From NCBI RefSeq assembly GCF_030406325.1, contig NZ_JAUEQY010000030.1, forward strand, positions 84,124-148,123: a stretch of 64,000 bases of DNA. Direction: 5' to 3'. The translations under genes were made by a program, and so were the position numbers. Shown piece by piece: positions 25,094-34,205 of this stretch (the first letter of the stretch is position 1; each line of letters opens with the position of its first letter). The notes under the pieces are model-generated. The model worked only from the letters and a program-made list of their open reading frames with translations, ran no database searches and was not told where the DNA came from. This stretch comes from Actinomadura sp. DC4 (GTDB lineage: Bacteria; Actinomycetota; Actinomycetes; Streptosporangiales; Streptosporangiaceae).

Positions 25094-26575
25094 ATGCTTC
25101 CCGACAGCGACGTGCTCATCGTGGGCGGCGGCCCCACCGGACTGCTGCTCGCCGGAGACCTGGCCGCCGCCGGCGTCTCCTGCACCCTGCTCGAACGCCG
25201 CGACGGCGAGTCCAACCTGACGCGCGCCTTCGGCGTGCACGCCCGCACACTCGAGCTCCTCGACGCCAGGGGCCTCGCACGTGACCTCATCGCGACCGGT
25301 GTGCGGGTCTCCGGCCTCGGCTCGTTCGGCCTCGGCTTCTTCCGCCTGCCGAGCCGCTTCCCGTACCTGCTGATCACTCCGCAGTACGAGACCGAGCGGA
25401 TCCTCGGCACGCGGGCGCGGGCGCTCGGCGCCGAGATCGCGGGCGGTGCCGAGGTCGTCGCGCTGCGCCAGGACCTGGAGGGTGTCGACCTGACCGTGCG
25501 CGACGCCGGAGGCGGGACCTACACCCGGCGGGCGCGCTACGTCGTCGGCACCGACGGCGTGCACAGCGTGGTCCGCCGTGAACTCGGCCTGCCGTTTCCC
25601 GGCCGCTCGGCCGTGCGCTCGGTCGTGATCTGCGACGTGCGGCTCCTCCATCCGCCCGTCGACACCGTGACGGCCCGTGCCACCGGTGAGGGCGTCGTCT
25701 TCACGGTGCCGTTCGGCGACGGCTGGCACCGGGTCATCGCCTGGAACCGCCGGGGCCAGCCGCCGGAGTCCGCGCCGGTCTCCCTCGACGAGGTCCGCGA
25801 CATCGTGAGGCGGGTCCTCGGCACCGACCTCGGCATGCACGACCCGCGGTGGATCTCACGCTTCCACAGCGACGAGCGCCAGGTGCCGCGCTACCGGGAC
25901 GGCCGGGTGTTCCTCGCCGGCGACGCCGCGCACGTGCACTCCCCGGCCGGCGGCATGGGCATGAACACCGGGCTGCAGGACGCCGTCAACCTGGGCTGGA
26001 AGCTCACCGCCGCGGTGAAGGGCTGGGCGCCCGACGGGCTGCTCGACACCTACCACGACGAGCGGTATCCGGTCGGGCGGCGCGTGCTGCGCACCAGCGG
26101 AGTCATCCTGCGCGGCGCGCTCCTGGGGCCGGGCGCGCTCCGCTTCGTACGCGACGCGCTCCTGGCCGCCGCGAGCCGTTCCCGGTGGATCGCGCGCCGC
26201 ATGGCCGGAGCGGTCTCCGGCATCGACCTCGCGTACGCCGCGCCGCCGGGCGCGCACCCGCTCACCGGGCGCCGGGCGCCGGACATCCCTCTGGCCGGCG
26301 GCACGCCGCGCACGCTGTACCGCGCGCTACGGCCCGGACGGTTCCTGCTGGTCGTGCCGCCCGGCGCCGACGTGGACACCGCGCGGCCCGGCGGATGGGC
26401 CGACCGCGTGGACCTGGCCGTCGCGGGCGGCGCGACCCGCACGGTCGTCCTCGTACGGCCGGACGGCTACATCGCGTGGGCCGACGACGACGCCGACCCG
26501 GCGGGACGGGCCGCCGCGATCCGTACGGCGCTCAGCGCGTGGTGCGGCCCGTCGGCCGACCGCGTCGCGCACTGA
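25094..26575 (+). CDS. class A FAD-dependent monooxygenase
   Basis: 493 aa. The FAD-binding GxGxxG is in VLIVGGGPTGLLLAGDL near the N-terminus, the DG motif is VVGTDGVHSVVRRELG, and GDAAHVHSPAGGMGMNTGLQDAVNLGWKL binds the ribityl/pyrophosphate part. The C-terminal ~100 residues form a thioredoxin-like tail as in polyketide aromatic hydroxylases and phenol hydroxylase relatives. It probably hydroxylates an aromatic compound using NAD(P)H and O2. I chose the ATG at 25094 with GGGGGAG upstream over an in-frame TTG at 25082. No biosynthetic cluster surrounds it, so detoxification or catabolism is plausible. Confidence 0.85.
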   Translation: MLPDSDVLIVGGGPTGLLLAGDLAAAGVSCTLLERRDGESNLTRAFGVHARTLELLDARGLARDLIATGVRVSGLGSFGLGFFRLPSRFPYLLITPQYETERILGTRARALGAEIAGGAEVVALRQDLEGVDLTVRDAGGGTYTRRARYVVGTDGVHSVVRRELGLPFPGRSAVRSVVICDVRLLHPPVDTVTARATGEGVVFTVPFGDGWHRVIAWNRRGQPPESAPVSLDEVRDIVRRVLGTDLGMHDPRWISRFHSDERQVPRYRDGRVFLAGDAAHVHSPAGGMGMNTGLQDAVNLGWKLTAAVKGWAPDGLLDTYHDERYPVGRRVLRTSGVILRGALLGPGALRFVRDALLAAASRSRWIARRMAGAVSGIDLAYAAPPGAHPLTGRRAPDIPLAGGTPRTLYRALRPGRFLLVVPPGADVDTARPGGWADRVDLAVAGGATRTVVLVRPDGYIAWADDDADPAGRAAAIRTALSAWCGPSADRVAH

Positions 26576-26581
26576 GACGGC

Positions 26582-26755
26582 TCAGTCGTCGTGACCGTGC
26601 TCTTCGTGGACGCTTTCCTTGGTGCCGTCGTAGCGGCGGCCGACGGACTCGGCGGCCCGGTCGGACAGCTCCGCGGCGGTCTTGGACTGGGGATGCTCGT
26701 CCCCGCCCTCCTCGGGCGACTGCTCGTCGTCCCGGCCCTTGGGCTCGGACTCCAT
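26582..26755 (-). CDS. small acidic/charged protein, unknown
   Basis: 57 aa, hydrophilic, probably disordered: ESEPKGRDDEQSPEEGG followed by a helix and a His/Glu-rich end (HEEHGHDD). AGGAGGC is 7 nt before the ATG at 26755. It converges with the monooxygenase gene. Low complexity makes the call moderate. Confidence 0.45.
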   Translation of the reverse strand: MESEPKGRDDEQSPEEGGDEHPQSKTAAELSDRAAESVGRRYDGTKESVHEEHGHDD

Positions 26756-26815
26756 GCTGTGCCTCCTCATGCGTCTCCGTAACCCCACCCTAGAGCCCGC
26801 CGCTCACGCTCCGCC

Positions 26816-27748
26816 GTGCGGTACCGTCCCACGGTGAACGGCTGGGAACCCGAGCACCTCGTGACGGCGGACGCGGCGGCCGACCTCATCGGAGACCAGT
26901 TCCCGCGGTTGCGCGGCGCGTCCGTCGAGGCATTCGCCACCGGCTGGGACAACACCGTGTTCCTCGTCGCCGAACAGTGGATCTTCCGGTTCCCTCGCCG
27001 CGCGGTCGCGCTGCCGGGCCTGCGCAGGGAGATCGACGTGCTGCCCCGGCTCGCTCCCCGGCTGCCGCTGCCCGTGCCCGTACCCGAGTTCGCCGGCCGC
27101 CCGTCGCCGGCGTTCCCCTGGCCGTTCTGGGGCGCGCGGCACCTGCCGGGACGCGAGCTCGCCGACGCCGGCCTGGCCGACGGCGCGCGGGCCGGCGCCG
27201 CGGCCGGTCTGGGCGCCTTCCTGCGGGCGCTGCACGACCCGCGGCTGGTGCCCGTGACGGGAGTCGCGTTGCCACGCGACCCGCAGAGCCGGGCCGAGCC
27301 GTCCGTGCGCTCGCCGTTCGCGCGTGAACGGCTCGCCCGGCTCACGCGCGACGGCGTCTGGACGCTCGATCCGGCGGTCGAACGTCTCCTCGCCGACGGC
27401 GAACGCCTCGGGCCGTGCACCGGCGCCGCCGTGGTCTCCCACGGTGACCTGCACATCCGGCACCTGCTCGTGGACGCGGACGCGCGGGCCTCCGGCGTCA
27501 TCGACTGGGGCGACCTGTGCGTGGCCGATCCCGCCGTCGACCTGTCGCTCGCGTATGCCGGGTTCGCCGGCCCGGCGCGTACGGCACTGCTGTCCGCGTA
27601 CGGGCCGGTCGGGGAGGAGAGGGAGGTACGGGCGCGGGTGCTGGCGGTGTTCCTGTGCGCGGCGCTCGCCGAGTACGCCGCCGCCACCGGCCGGGAGACA
27701 CTGCTGACCGAGGCCCTGGCGGGTCTCGGGCGTGCCGTCGCCGGCTGA
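26816..27748 (+). CDS. aminoglycoside phosphotransferase-family kinase
   Basis: 310 aa. The APH/choline kinase fold is shown by GWDNTVFLVAEQWIFRFPRR (nucleotide site), the Brenner-type motif VSHGDLHIRHLLVD and GVIDWGDLCVADPAVDLSLAYAG with the metal Asp. In the Brenner loop the usual Asn of HGDLxxxN is His. The substrate could be an aminoglycoside, macrolide or a metabolite; many genomic members are of unknown role. The start is uncertain: GTG at 26816 or at 26834, with no clear ribosome site for either. Confidence 0.75.
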   Translation: MRYRPTVNGWEPEHLVTADAAADLIGDQFPRLRGASVEAFATGWDNTVFLVAEQWIFRFPRRAVALPGLRREIDVLPRLAPRLPLPVPVPEFAGRPSPAFPWPFWGARHLPGRELADAGLADGARAGAAAGLGAFLRALHDPRLVPVTGVALPRDPQSRAEPSVRSPFARERLARLTRDGVWTLDPAVERLLADGERLGPCTGAAVVSHGDLHIRHLLVDADARASGVIDWGDLCVADPAVDLSLAYAGFAGPARTALLSAYGPVGEEREVRARVLAVFLCAALAEYAAATGRETLLTEALAGLGRAVAG

Positions 27749-27771
27749 TCTCTGGAGCGGCGCTCTCGTTT

Positions 27772-27791
27772 CATAACGACGCTCTGTTATG
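27772..27791. promoter_or_regulatory. TetR operator overlapping the regulator's start region
   Basis: CATAAC and GTTATG arms separated by 8 bases, perfectly inverted, 9 bp upstream of the ATG at 27801. It fits autorepression by the downstream TetR protein. Confidence 0.6.
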
Positions 27792-27800
27792 GTCGAGGTC

Positions 27801-28502
27801 ATGAACGCGAGCCGTACGGCGAGAGAGCGGGTGCGGGCCGAGCTGATCGGGGAGATCACCGACATCGCCCGGCGGCATCTGGGCCGCGACGGCGCGGCCG
27901 GGCTGTCCCTGCGGGCGGTCGCCCGCGAGATGGGCATGGTCTCCTCGGCGATCTACCGCTACTTTCCCAGCCGCGACGACCTGCTCACCGCGCTGATCAT
28001 CGACGGGTACAACGCGGTGGCGGAGACGGTGGAGAAGGCCGAGGCCGCCTGCCCGCGCGGCGACCATATGGGCCGATGGCTCGCGGTCTGCCACGCGCTC
28101 CGCGACTGGGCGCTGGCACACCCCCAGGAGTACGCCCTGCTCTACGGCTCTCCGGTGCCCGGCTACAGCGCGCCGGAGGACACCATCGCCCCCGCGACCC
28201 GCACCGTGCTGGTGTTCGGCGGGATCTTCGGCGACGCCCACCGCGACGGTGTGCTCGACCCGCCGGGCGGCTACCCGCCGGCGCCGGCGACGTTCGCGGG
28301 CGACGCGAACGCCATCCGCACGGTGCTGCTGCCGGACGTGCCCGACGACATGGTCGCGCGGGCGGTGACCGGCTGGCCCGGCCTGTTCGGCGCGGTCAGC
28401 TTCGAGCTGTTCGGGCAGTACAACAACGTCATCACCGACCTGGCCGCCGTCTTCGAGCACGCTATGCGCGGCCTGGGCCGCCACATCGGCTTCCCGGACT
28501 GA
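27801..28502 (+). CDS. TetR-family regulator
   Basis: 233 aa. The helix-turn-helix is at ~20-60 (GLSLRAVAREMGMVSSAIYRYFPSRDDLLTALI). The C-terminal domain with WALAHPQEYALLYGSPVPGYSAP is the WHG-type TetR C-terminal domain common in actinobacteria. The ATG at 27801 is preferred because the in-frame ATG at 27789 lies inside the inverted repeat. No obvious partner gene is divergent from it; the APH-like gene lies upstream in the same direction. Confidence 0.87.
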   Translation: MNASRTARERVRAELIGEITDIARRHLGRDGAAGLSLRAVAREMGMVSSAIYRYFPSRDDLLTALIIDGYNAVAETVEKAEAACPRGDHMGRWLAVCHALRDWALAHPQEYALLYGSPVPGYSAPEDTIAPATRTVLVFGGIFGDAHRDGVLDPPGGYPPAPATFAGDANAIRTVLLPDVPDDMVARAVTGWPGLFGAVSFELFGQYNNVITDLAAVFEHAMRGLGRHIGFPD

Positions 28503-28538
28503 CCGGCCGGAGACACGACGCGGGCCCAGGTCGTTCCC

Positions 28539-28577
28539 TACCGGAAGGACCGCAGGTACGCGGCGGTCGGGGAGCCC
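28539..28577. repeat. 39-bp direct repeat, displaced copy of the S53 protease 3' end
   Basis: Identical over 39 bases to 32003-32041, which encodes the last residues (GSPTAAYLRSFR) of the leftward S53 protease gene. Here the reading frame would end in TAG instead of TAA. Similarity fades upstream of the repeat, so only the end of the gene is present. The two copies are in the same orientation, 3464 bp apart. Confidence 0.9.
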
Positions 28578-28615
28578 GACCGGTCCTTTTGGTCAGGACC
28601 GCTGAGGGGCGGCGG

Positions 28616-29230
28616 TCAGAACGGCCGGAAGGGAACCGGCCGCCCGGCCGCGTCGAGCCAGCGGACGGTCCAGTACCTACCTCCGGCAACGGAGTATCCG
28701 GAGATCCGGCCCGTCGGGTCGACGTCCGCCAGGAAGTAACGTCCCGGTGCGATGCCGTGGCCTGTCGGAAGCGGCTTCGTCGGCACGTCGTACGCGGGAA
28801 GGCCGGTGCCGCTGAGCCGGACCTTCACCACGTCGTCCGGTGTCGGACCCCAGTAGTAGACCGGTGCCCGGTGGGGAGGCGGCGCCGACGGCGTCACCGG
28901 GGCGAGGGCGTTCGCCGCCCAATAGTCGCTCATCGGCAGGCGGGGGTCGAAACCGCAGTTGCCCATCGCTCCCGCCGTGAAGCCCGGCGGCACCACGTCC
29001 AGGCAGAGGTGGTCGTGCGGGTGCGCCATGCGCATCCACTGATGCTGGGCGACGAGTTCCCACGTACGGGCGTCCGGCGCGGTGAAGCGTGCGACGACGA
29101 CCGGCGCTCCCATGCGCTCCGCCGTCCGGGCACGCCATTCGTCCCAGCTCTTCAATCCGTAGACACCGGCGGCGGCCACGACCGGAACACCGGCCAGCGC
29201 CACCCACAGCCTCCATCGTCTCTTGCTCAT
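28616..29230 (-). CDS. exported or membrane-anchored protein, unknown
   Basis: 204 aa. A hydrophobic segment after KRRWR (residues ~7-25) forms an uncleaved anchor or signal peptide. The rest is an extracytoplasmic domain with two Cys (LCLDVVPPGF and GNCGFD) that could pair, and a C-terminal part with RYFLADVDPTGRISGYSVAGGRYWTVRWLDAAG. TTAGGAGGT stands before the ATG. It is within the 3.46-kb segment between the two 39-bp repeats and follows the amidase gene behind a terminator. I do not recognise the family. Confidence 0.65.
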   Translation of the reverse strand: MSKRRWRLWVALAGVPVVAAAGVYGLKSWDEWRARTAERMGAPVVVARFTAPDARTWELVAQHQWMRMAHPHDHLCLDVVPPGFTAGAMGNCGFDPRLPMSDYWAANALAPVTPSAPPPHRAPVYYWGPTPDDVVKVRLSGTGLPAYDVPTKPLPTGHGIAPGRYFLADVDPTGRISGYSVAGGRYWTVRWLDAAGRPVPFRPF

Positions 29231-29256
29231 GCGACGCTCGACCTCCTAACGATCGT

Positions 29257-29293
29257 GAGAACGGCACCGGCGTTCACCGGCGGTGCCGTTCTC
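29257..29293 (-). terminator. terminator after the secreted amidase gene
   Basis: 13-base perfectly complementary arms (29257-29269 and 29281-29293) with an 11-nt loop, 44 nt past the amidase stop and upstream of the next leftward gene. No T-tract. Confidence 0.6.
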
Positions 29294-29337
29294 CCGACCG
29301 GTCCGCGTTTCCTTGACGGACCGGGCACGAGGGCTCG

Positions 29338-31731
29338 TCACTTCGAGTGTACGGAAGCGACCCAGAAGGTCCCCTCGTGACCGTGGCTACGCGCATAGGA
29401 CACCCAGGTGTGGAACCATTCGCGGACATTGCGGCTGTGCTGGGCGACGATGAAGTCGTTGGTCCCGTAGACCCCGACGACGACGCCGGCGTGGCTGATT
29501 CCCTTGAAACCTCCGCCCCGCCAGTTCGCGAAGACGACGTTCCCGTAATTCGCCTGAGAGTAGTAGCGAACCCAGTCACTTCCATAATTGGCGAGGTATT
29601 GGGCGAGATGGGGAGCACCACCCCAAGAGTAGGTGGAGCCGCTCCAGTCGTGCGCCCAATAATGGTCGTTGGTGTGGTGGGCATGCCACTTCCAATATGA
29701 GGTCATCTTCATGCCGCCGCCGATATGAAGGGCCATCGAGACGAAGTCGGTGCAGTCATCGCCGTAGCCGTTGAAGTTACGGTGATAGGCGTTGTTCCAC
29801 GCCCAGGTCTGGATGCCTCTTCTGTTCGGATAGAAGATGTTGGGCCGCATGATGTTCGGCGCGGGCGTCGGTTGAACGGCTGATGTGTCCAAGGGCGCGG
29901 GGTCGTTGCCGTCCGAGTCATTGAAATCGCCGAGTGTGTCGGATGCGGCCGTGACGTCGCTCGAAGAACCGACCTGGTCTTCCGCGTCCGACGCGTCGAC
30001 GAGTCCCGTCAGCTTCGGCGCGCCCTGGACCGAGAAGGCGAACAGGAGGTTGTCGCGCCGGCTGCAGCAGGTCACGCTGCCGTCCGGCGGGTCGGTGACC
30101 GCGATGTCGGTCGCATAGGTCAGCTGATCGGTGGTGTAGACCGAGACGGCCGACCCGTCGGCCGACGGGACCGCCAGGGTGTTCGTCAGGCTGCTCACAC
30201 CGTTCTTCGGCCCCTCACCGGCCGATCTCAGGTCCGCACCGTAGGCGAGGTCCTGGGGAGCCTCCATGGTCAGCCGGTCACCGAAGAGGGCGCCGGCCGA
30301 GCTCGCCTGGATCGCCGCGGCGGCGTTCGGATACACCCCCTCATCCAGGCCCTGCCTGGCGTCGAGGAACTGCTGTGCGGCCTGAACGTACTGACCTGCA
30401 CCGCCGGCCACGGCGACCGGCGTCGACGGGGTGACGAGGACGGCGGGCTGGCCGGTGCCGTCCGCGTTCACCGCGGCCACCCGTACCGTGTACGCCGTTC
30501 CGTTCGTCAATCCGTTGACCACGGCGAAGTCGTCGTCGGTGGACACGGTGCGCACCGTGTTGCCCGATGGGTCGACGACCTGCACGACATATCCGGTGAC
30601 GCCGCCCTGGTCGCCCGCGTCGGCCGGGACCGACCAGTGCGCCCGCAGCCCCGAGTCGCCGGCGGTCACGACCAGCCCCTGCGGCCTGCCGGGGGCGGCC
30701 GGTGCCTCGTACGTCACCGTGATGGCCGCCGCCGAGGCGGATTGCGCAGGCGAGCAATAGATCACCCCGTTGGGCTCCGCCGGGTTGTGCGCCTTGAGGA
30801 CCAGGCCGTCATTCGGCGTGTCGCCGATGACCCAGCTCTGGACGACGGAGGCGATGTCCCATGCCTGTCTGCTGCCCACGTCCGACGCCACGGCGTCAGT
30901 GTCGGCGGCGGCGGCCAGCTGCGCCCCCGTGCTCGCAGTGGCGACATCGCTGTCTGCCGGGAAGATATCGAGGAGCCCGGTCCAGTACGCGGGAACGGGG
31001 ATTCCGCTCGGCCGCATGGCCGCGCCTCCCCCGGGAGGCGGCTGGACGGGGTACCGGCACTGCGACAGGTTCAGCGACGCCGTGATGATCCGCGCGTCGG
31101 CCGGGATCGCGGAAAGGTCCGGCTTGAGACCCGAGGTCCACTGGGCCGACGCTCCGGTGATATCCGCGCCGACTCTGAAATCGCCTCCGGTCGTGACGCC
31201 GCAGCTCGAACAGCTGCTCTGTGAAGAGCTCATCCCTTTGAAGCTCACCAGCGCGCTTCCCGTGATGGACGTGGACGTGGTCGGCTGCTCGGGCGGCGCG
31301 GACGGCGCGGAGACGTTTCCCGCCCGGAGCGTCTGGGCCGTTGTCGAATCCGAGCACACGTTGTCCACGCATGCCTGCATGCTCCAGTGATAGATGGTTC
31401 CAGGCTGGAGCGCGCCGTCCGGGAACCGGTAGCTGACCCGCTGGCCGCTCGGCATGTCGCCGTACGCGGTCGGCGTTCCGCCGACCGGGTTTCCCGATGG
31501 GTCGGTCACGAAGAACTTGCCGGTGGCGATACGATCCTGCGGATCCTGGACCACTCCCGAAATGGTCGGCGCGGCGGTCCCTTGCCCGGTGGTCTGCAGA
31601 TATGCCGGCGCGGGCGGCGGAACCGTGTCCGCGCTCGCCACTCTTCCCCCCGCACAGACGAAGGTGGCGGAAGCGAGCAGGAATGCCGCCCCCAGCGGAG
31701 CCACAGTACGGCGGCCGCGAAGCCTTTTCAT
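29338..31731 (-). CDS. secreted modular protein: DNRLRE-like and Fn3 domains with C-terminal amidase domain
   Basis: 797 aa. A signal peptide covers ~1-34 (hydrophobic core, ASA site). An N-terminal beta-rich region has ACVDNVCSDS. A DNRLRE-like carbohydrate-associated domain follows at ~155-335 (IPADARIITASLNLSQC, then WDIASVVQSWVIGDTPNDGLVLK), then an Fn3 domain at ~345-430, a linker, and at ~640-795 a cysteine amidase domain (Amidase_6 type) with DDCTDFVSMALHIGG carrying the probable catalytic Cys and ISHAGVVVGVYG the His. It likely cleaves peptide or amide bonds outside the cell. The C-terminal part of the gene (about 29340-29860) is visibly less GC-rich than its surroundings, which hints at transfer. 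Confidence 0.78.
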   Translation of the reverse strand: MKRLRGRRTVAPLGAAFLLASATFVCAGGRVASADTVPPPAPAYLQTTGQGTAAPTISGVVQDPQDRIATGKFFVTDPSGNPVGGTPTAYGDMPSGQRVSYRFPDGALQPGTIYHWSMQACVDNVCSDSTTAQTLRAGNVSAPSAPPEQPTTSTSITGSALVSFKGMSSSQSSCSSCGVTTGGDFRVGADITGASAQWTSGLKPDLSAIPADARIITASLNLSQCRYPVQPPPGGGAAMRPSGIPVPAYWTGLLDIFPADSDVATASTGAQLAAAADTDAVASDVGSRQAWDIASVVQSWVIGDTPNDGLVLKAHNPAEPNGVIYCSPAQSASAAAITVTYEAPAAPGRPQGLVVTAGDSGLRAHWSVPADAGDQGGVTGYVVQVVDPSGNTVRTVSTDDDFAVVNGLTNGTAYTVRVAAVNADGTGQPAVLVTPSTPVAVAGGAGQYVQAAQQFLDARQGLDEGVYPNAAAAIQASSAGALFGDRLTMEAPQDLAYGADLRSAGEGPKNGVSSLTNTLAVPSADGSAVSVYTTDQLTYATDIAVTDPPDGSVTCCSRRDNLLFAFSVQGAPKLTGLVDASDAEDQVGSSSDVTAASDTLGDFNDSDGNDPAPLDTSAVQPTPAPNIMRPNIFYPNRRGIQTWAWNNAYHRNFNGYGDDCTDFVSMALHIGGGMKMTSYWKWHAHHTNDHYWAHDWSGSTYSWGGAPHLAQYLANYGSDWVRYYSQANYGNVVFANWRGGGFKGISHAGVVVGVYGTNDFIVAQHSRNVREWFHTWVSYARSHGHEGTFWVASVHSK

Positions 31732-31950
31732 TCGATTGTCACCCCGTCGTCCCGACGCGCCGACCGCATCATCGGCAGACGAAGATCAACACAAGAAATG
31801 ACAGAAGTCAACGGAAGCCCCGATATGCTGACTTTTCGTGCTTGCACGTCCGAAATCCGCCCCGCCCGCCCGACCAGCACGACTCCGTGGAAGCCGGGAG
31901 CGAAATAAGCAGTTAAATTGGCGGTATTTGACCAGAAGTGGACGAAAAAC

Positions 31951-31981
31951 GGGGCCGGATGCCGAGGAGGCATCCGGCCCC
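31951..31981 (-). terminator. intrinsic terminator of the S53 protease gene
   Basis: 13-base perfect arms (GGGGCCGGATGCC and its complement) around a 5-nt loop. Read leftward it is followed by GTTTTTC, a real T-run, so this is a classical Rho-independent terminator 21 nt after the protease stop. Confidence 0.85.
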
Positions 31982-32001
31982 GTGTTACGAGGCGTTACCG
32001 C

Positions 32002-34014
32002 TTACCGGAAGGACCGCAGGTACGCGGCGGTCGGGGAGCCCACACCGGTTCCCCGGTCATAGCCCGGGGTGGCGGTCAGGGCGTCCTGCTTCGGGATGCC
32101 CTTGTTCCCCGAGGTGACCAGGATGTACAGCAGCGGACCGGTCGCCGCGTACGGGTCGGTGTAGTTGGTGCGGACGTACGCGACCGGGTCGCGGCCCAGC
32201 GGCGTGTCGGTCACGTCGTGGAACAGGTGTTTGCCCGAGCGGAGGTAGATCGCCGGGTTGGCGAATCCGATGGGCTGACGGCCCTGCGCCTGCTGGGCCA
32301 GCGCCTGCAGACCGGCGATCACCGGGCACGCGAGGCTGGTGCCGCCGACGCGGCTCTCGGTGTAGCCGAACGATCCGTCGGACCGCTGGTTCCATTCCGG
32401 GTACCGGATGCCGGTGCCCGAGTCGGCCACCGCCGAGATGTCCGGGATGGTACGCATCGGCTGCTTGGCCGTCGTGCCGTTCGGCAGGTTCGTGCTGAGC
32501 GACCTGGGCACCACGCCACGCTGGTAGCCGGGCTGGGTGAACAGGTCGCTCGTGCCACCGCCACCACCGGCCGAGTAGGTGTTGGGGTACTGCCCGGGCG
32601 GCGGGTAGGTCCAGCTCTTGCCGTTGGCCGCGAGGCTGTCGTACTGGACGTTCCAGGTCGCCTCGAACTTGTAGTTGTTCGACGCGCCCACCGCGAGCGT
32701 CGTACCGCCGACCGCGGTCACCCACGGGTCGGAGGCCGGCATGTCGGTCTGGCGGTGCGTCGACTGGGCATCGCCGTACCGGGCCTGGCACGGGGTGTTG
32801 GGCACCTCGTAGCCGCAGTCGCCGGTGGAGAAGTAGAAGCCGATGCCCTCGATCGCGCCCTGCTTGAAGATCGATTCTTCCGCGGCCGTCATCGCGTCGG
32901 AGTAGTGCTCCGACAGGTCGCCCCACGAGTTGCTGACGATGTCCGCGAGGTGGTTGTCGACGATCTTGGCGAGCGCGTCGTCAAGGCCGTCGGAGCAGTT
33001 CTGGGCCGCGACATAGACGACGTTCGCCTTCGGCGCCAGGTCGTGCACCGCGGTGACGTCCAGCGCCTCTTCGCCGTACCAGCCGGCCGCGCCGCACTCG
33101 TCGACCATGTCGAACGTCGCGGGCAGCACCTCGCGGTACTGGCCCTTGGCGAACGCCGGGCTGTTGTACTTGTTCGCGAACTGGTTGGAGACCTGTTCCA
33201 TCTTCGGCGCGGCGTAGGCGTCGACGATCGCGACGGTGGCGCCCTTGCCGGTCAGCCCGCTCGCGGTCGAGCCGTACGCGCCGCGCAGCTTCTGGGGCAG
33301 GTAGCCGCAGATCGCGCGCGACTGGTGCTTGCCGTACGCGGTCGGCTTGTCGTTCGCGACCTTCTGGTTCCAGTACTGCCCGCAGGGCTCGGCGACGTTG
33401 TAGTTCGGCTCCGGCGGCGGAAGCGCGTCGTCGTGGGTGCGCAGGTGGCTGCCGGTGTCCAGGCCCGTCACGGTGAGCACGGAGGAGGCGAGCGAGTCCG
33501 GCACGCTGATGTTGCTCTCCGGCGCGCGGACGACCTTGCCCTGCGCGGAGTAGTTGCGGAACTCCGTGCCGAACGCCTTCGTGGCCGTGTTCAGGTGGCC
33601 GGTCACGTGGAGGTAGTGGCCGTTGGATCCGGCCAGGTCGACGTACAGACCCGTGCTGCGGACCCACGAGGTGACCGCGGAGACCTGCTGCGCGGACACC
33701 CCGAAGCGCTGGTCGAACTGCTGGGGGGTGAGGTACTTGCCGTACTGCGGGCTGCCGGGAGTCGACACGGCGGAGGCGTACGCGTCGAGGCCCTTCGGGT
33801 CGCGACCCGCCAGCCAGATCTTCGCGTCGAGCCGCTGGTTGCTGTCAGTCTTGCCGCGGTCGGCGGCGGAAAGCGCCCATGTGGGCCTGGTTCCCGCCAC
33901 CGTGTGCCGATCGGTCGCCTGCGCCGTCCCTGTAACCGCGAACGCCGCGCCGACGAGCGGCAGAGCGACGGCCGCGGCTGTCAGAGCGCGACGACGTCGT
34001 GCGTCTCGTGACAT
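32002..34014 (-). CDS. secreted S53 family serine-carboxyl protease (sedolisin/kumamolisin type)
   Basis: 670 aa. Signal peptide ~1-33 (ARRRRALTAAAVALPLVG, then AQA), activation prodomain ~40-190 (YLTPQQFDQRFGVS is typical), catalytic domain ~215-670. The Glu and Asp of the triad lie in GEEALDVTAVHDLAP, the oxyanion Asp in SNSWGD and the nucleophile Ser in GGTSLACPV. The C-terminal calcium site includes FHDVTDT and GYDRGTGVGSP. It is an extracellular acid-type protease that matures by prodomain removal. I chose the ATG at 34014; an upstream extension would spoil the signal peptide. Its 3' end is duplicated at 28539. Confidence 0.92.
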   Translation of the reverse strand: MSRDARRRRALTAAAVALPLVGAAFAVTGTAQATDRHTVAGTRPTWALSAADRGKTDSNQRLDAKIWLAGRDPKGLDAYASAVSTPGSPQYGKYLTPQQFDQRFGVSAQQVSAVTSWVRSTGLYVDLAGSNGHYLHVTGHLNTATKAFGTEFRNYSAQGKVVRAPESNISVPDSLASSVLTVTGLDTGSHLRTHDDALPPPEPNYNVAEPCGQYWNQKVANDKPTAYGKHQSRAICGYLPQKLRGAYGSTASGLTGKGATVAIVDAYAAPKMEQVSNQFANKYNSPAFAKGQYREVLPATFDMVDECGAAGWYGEEALDVTAVHDLAPKANVVYVAAQNCSDGLDDALAKIVDNHLADIVSNSWGDLSEHYSDAMTAAEESIFKQGAIEGIGFYFSTGDCGYEVPNTPCQARYGDAQSTHRQTDMPASDPWVTAVGGTTLAVGASNNYKFEATWNVQYDSLAANGKSWTYPPPGQYPNTYSAGGGGGTSDLFTQPGYQRGVVPRSLSTNLPNGTTAKQPMRTIPDISAVADSGTGIRYPEWNQRSDGSFGYTESRVGGTSLACPVIAGLQALAQQAQGRQPIGFANPAIYLRSGKHLFHDVTDTPLGRDPVAYVRTNYTDPYAATGPLLYILVTSGNKGIPKQDALTATPGYDRGTGVGSPTAAYLRSFR
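32003..32041. repeat. 39-bp direct repeat, copy inside the intact protease gene
   Basis: The 3' terminal 39 bases of the S53 gene, identical to 28539-28577. The bases between the two copies hold the terminator, the amidase gene and the 204-aa gene. Confidence 0.9.
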
Positions 34015-34205
34015 CCACCAGTCCTTTCGTCGGCGGCCGGTAGGCCGCCACGAGAGGATTTCGATGCTTGTGGGGTGAAGCAATAGTCGTTATGAAATAG
34101 ATGCGAAAAGCGGGAACTTTGGGCCGGAAGTGGACATCGGGTGTGAGTTAACGCACGTGGTGACCAGGTCAAGCTTTGGTCATCTCGGTTGACGTGGCGA
34201 CGCCT

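Noticed and set aside
28578..32002. Complete mobile element between the 39-bp repeats
   Set aside because: No integrase, recombinase or transposase is encoded there, and no other terminal repeats were seen. Only the repeat and its gene-end position are reported.
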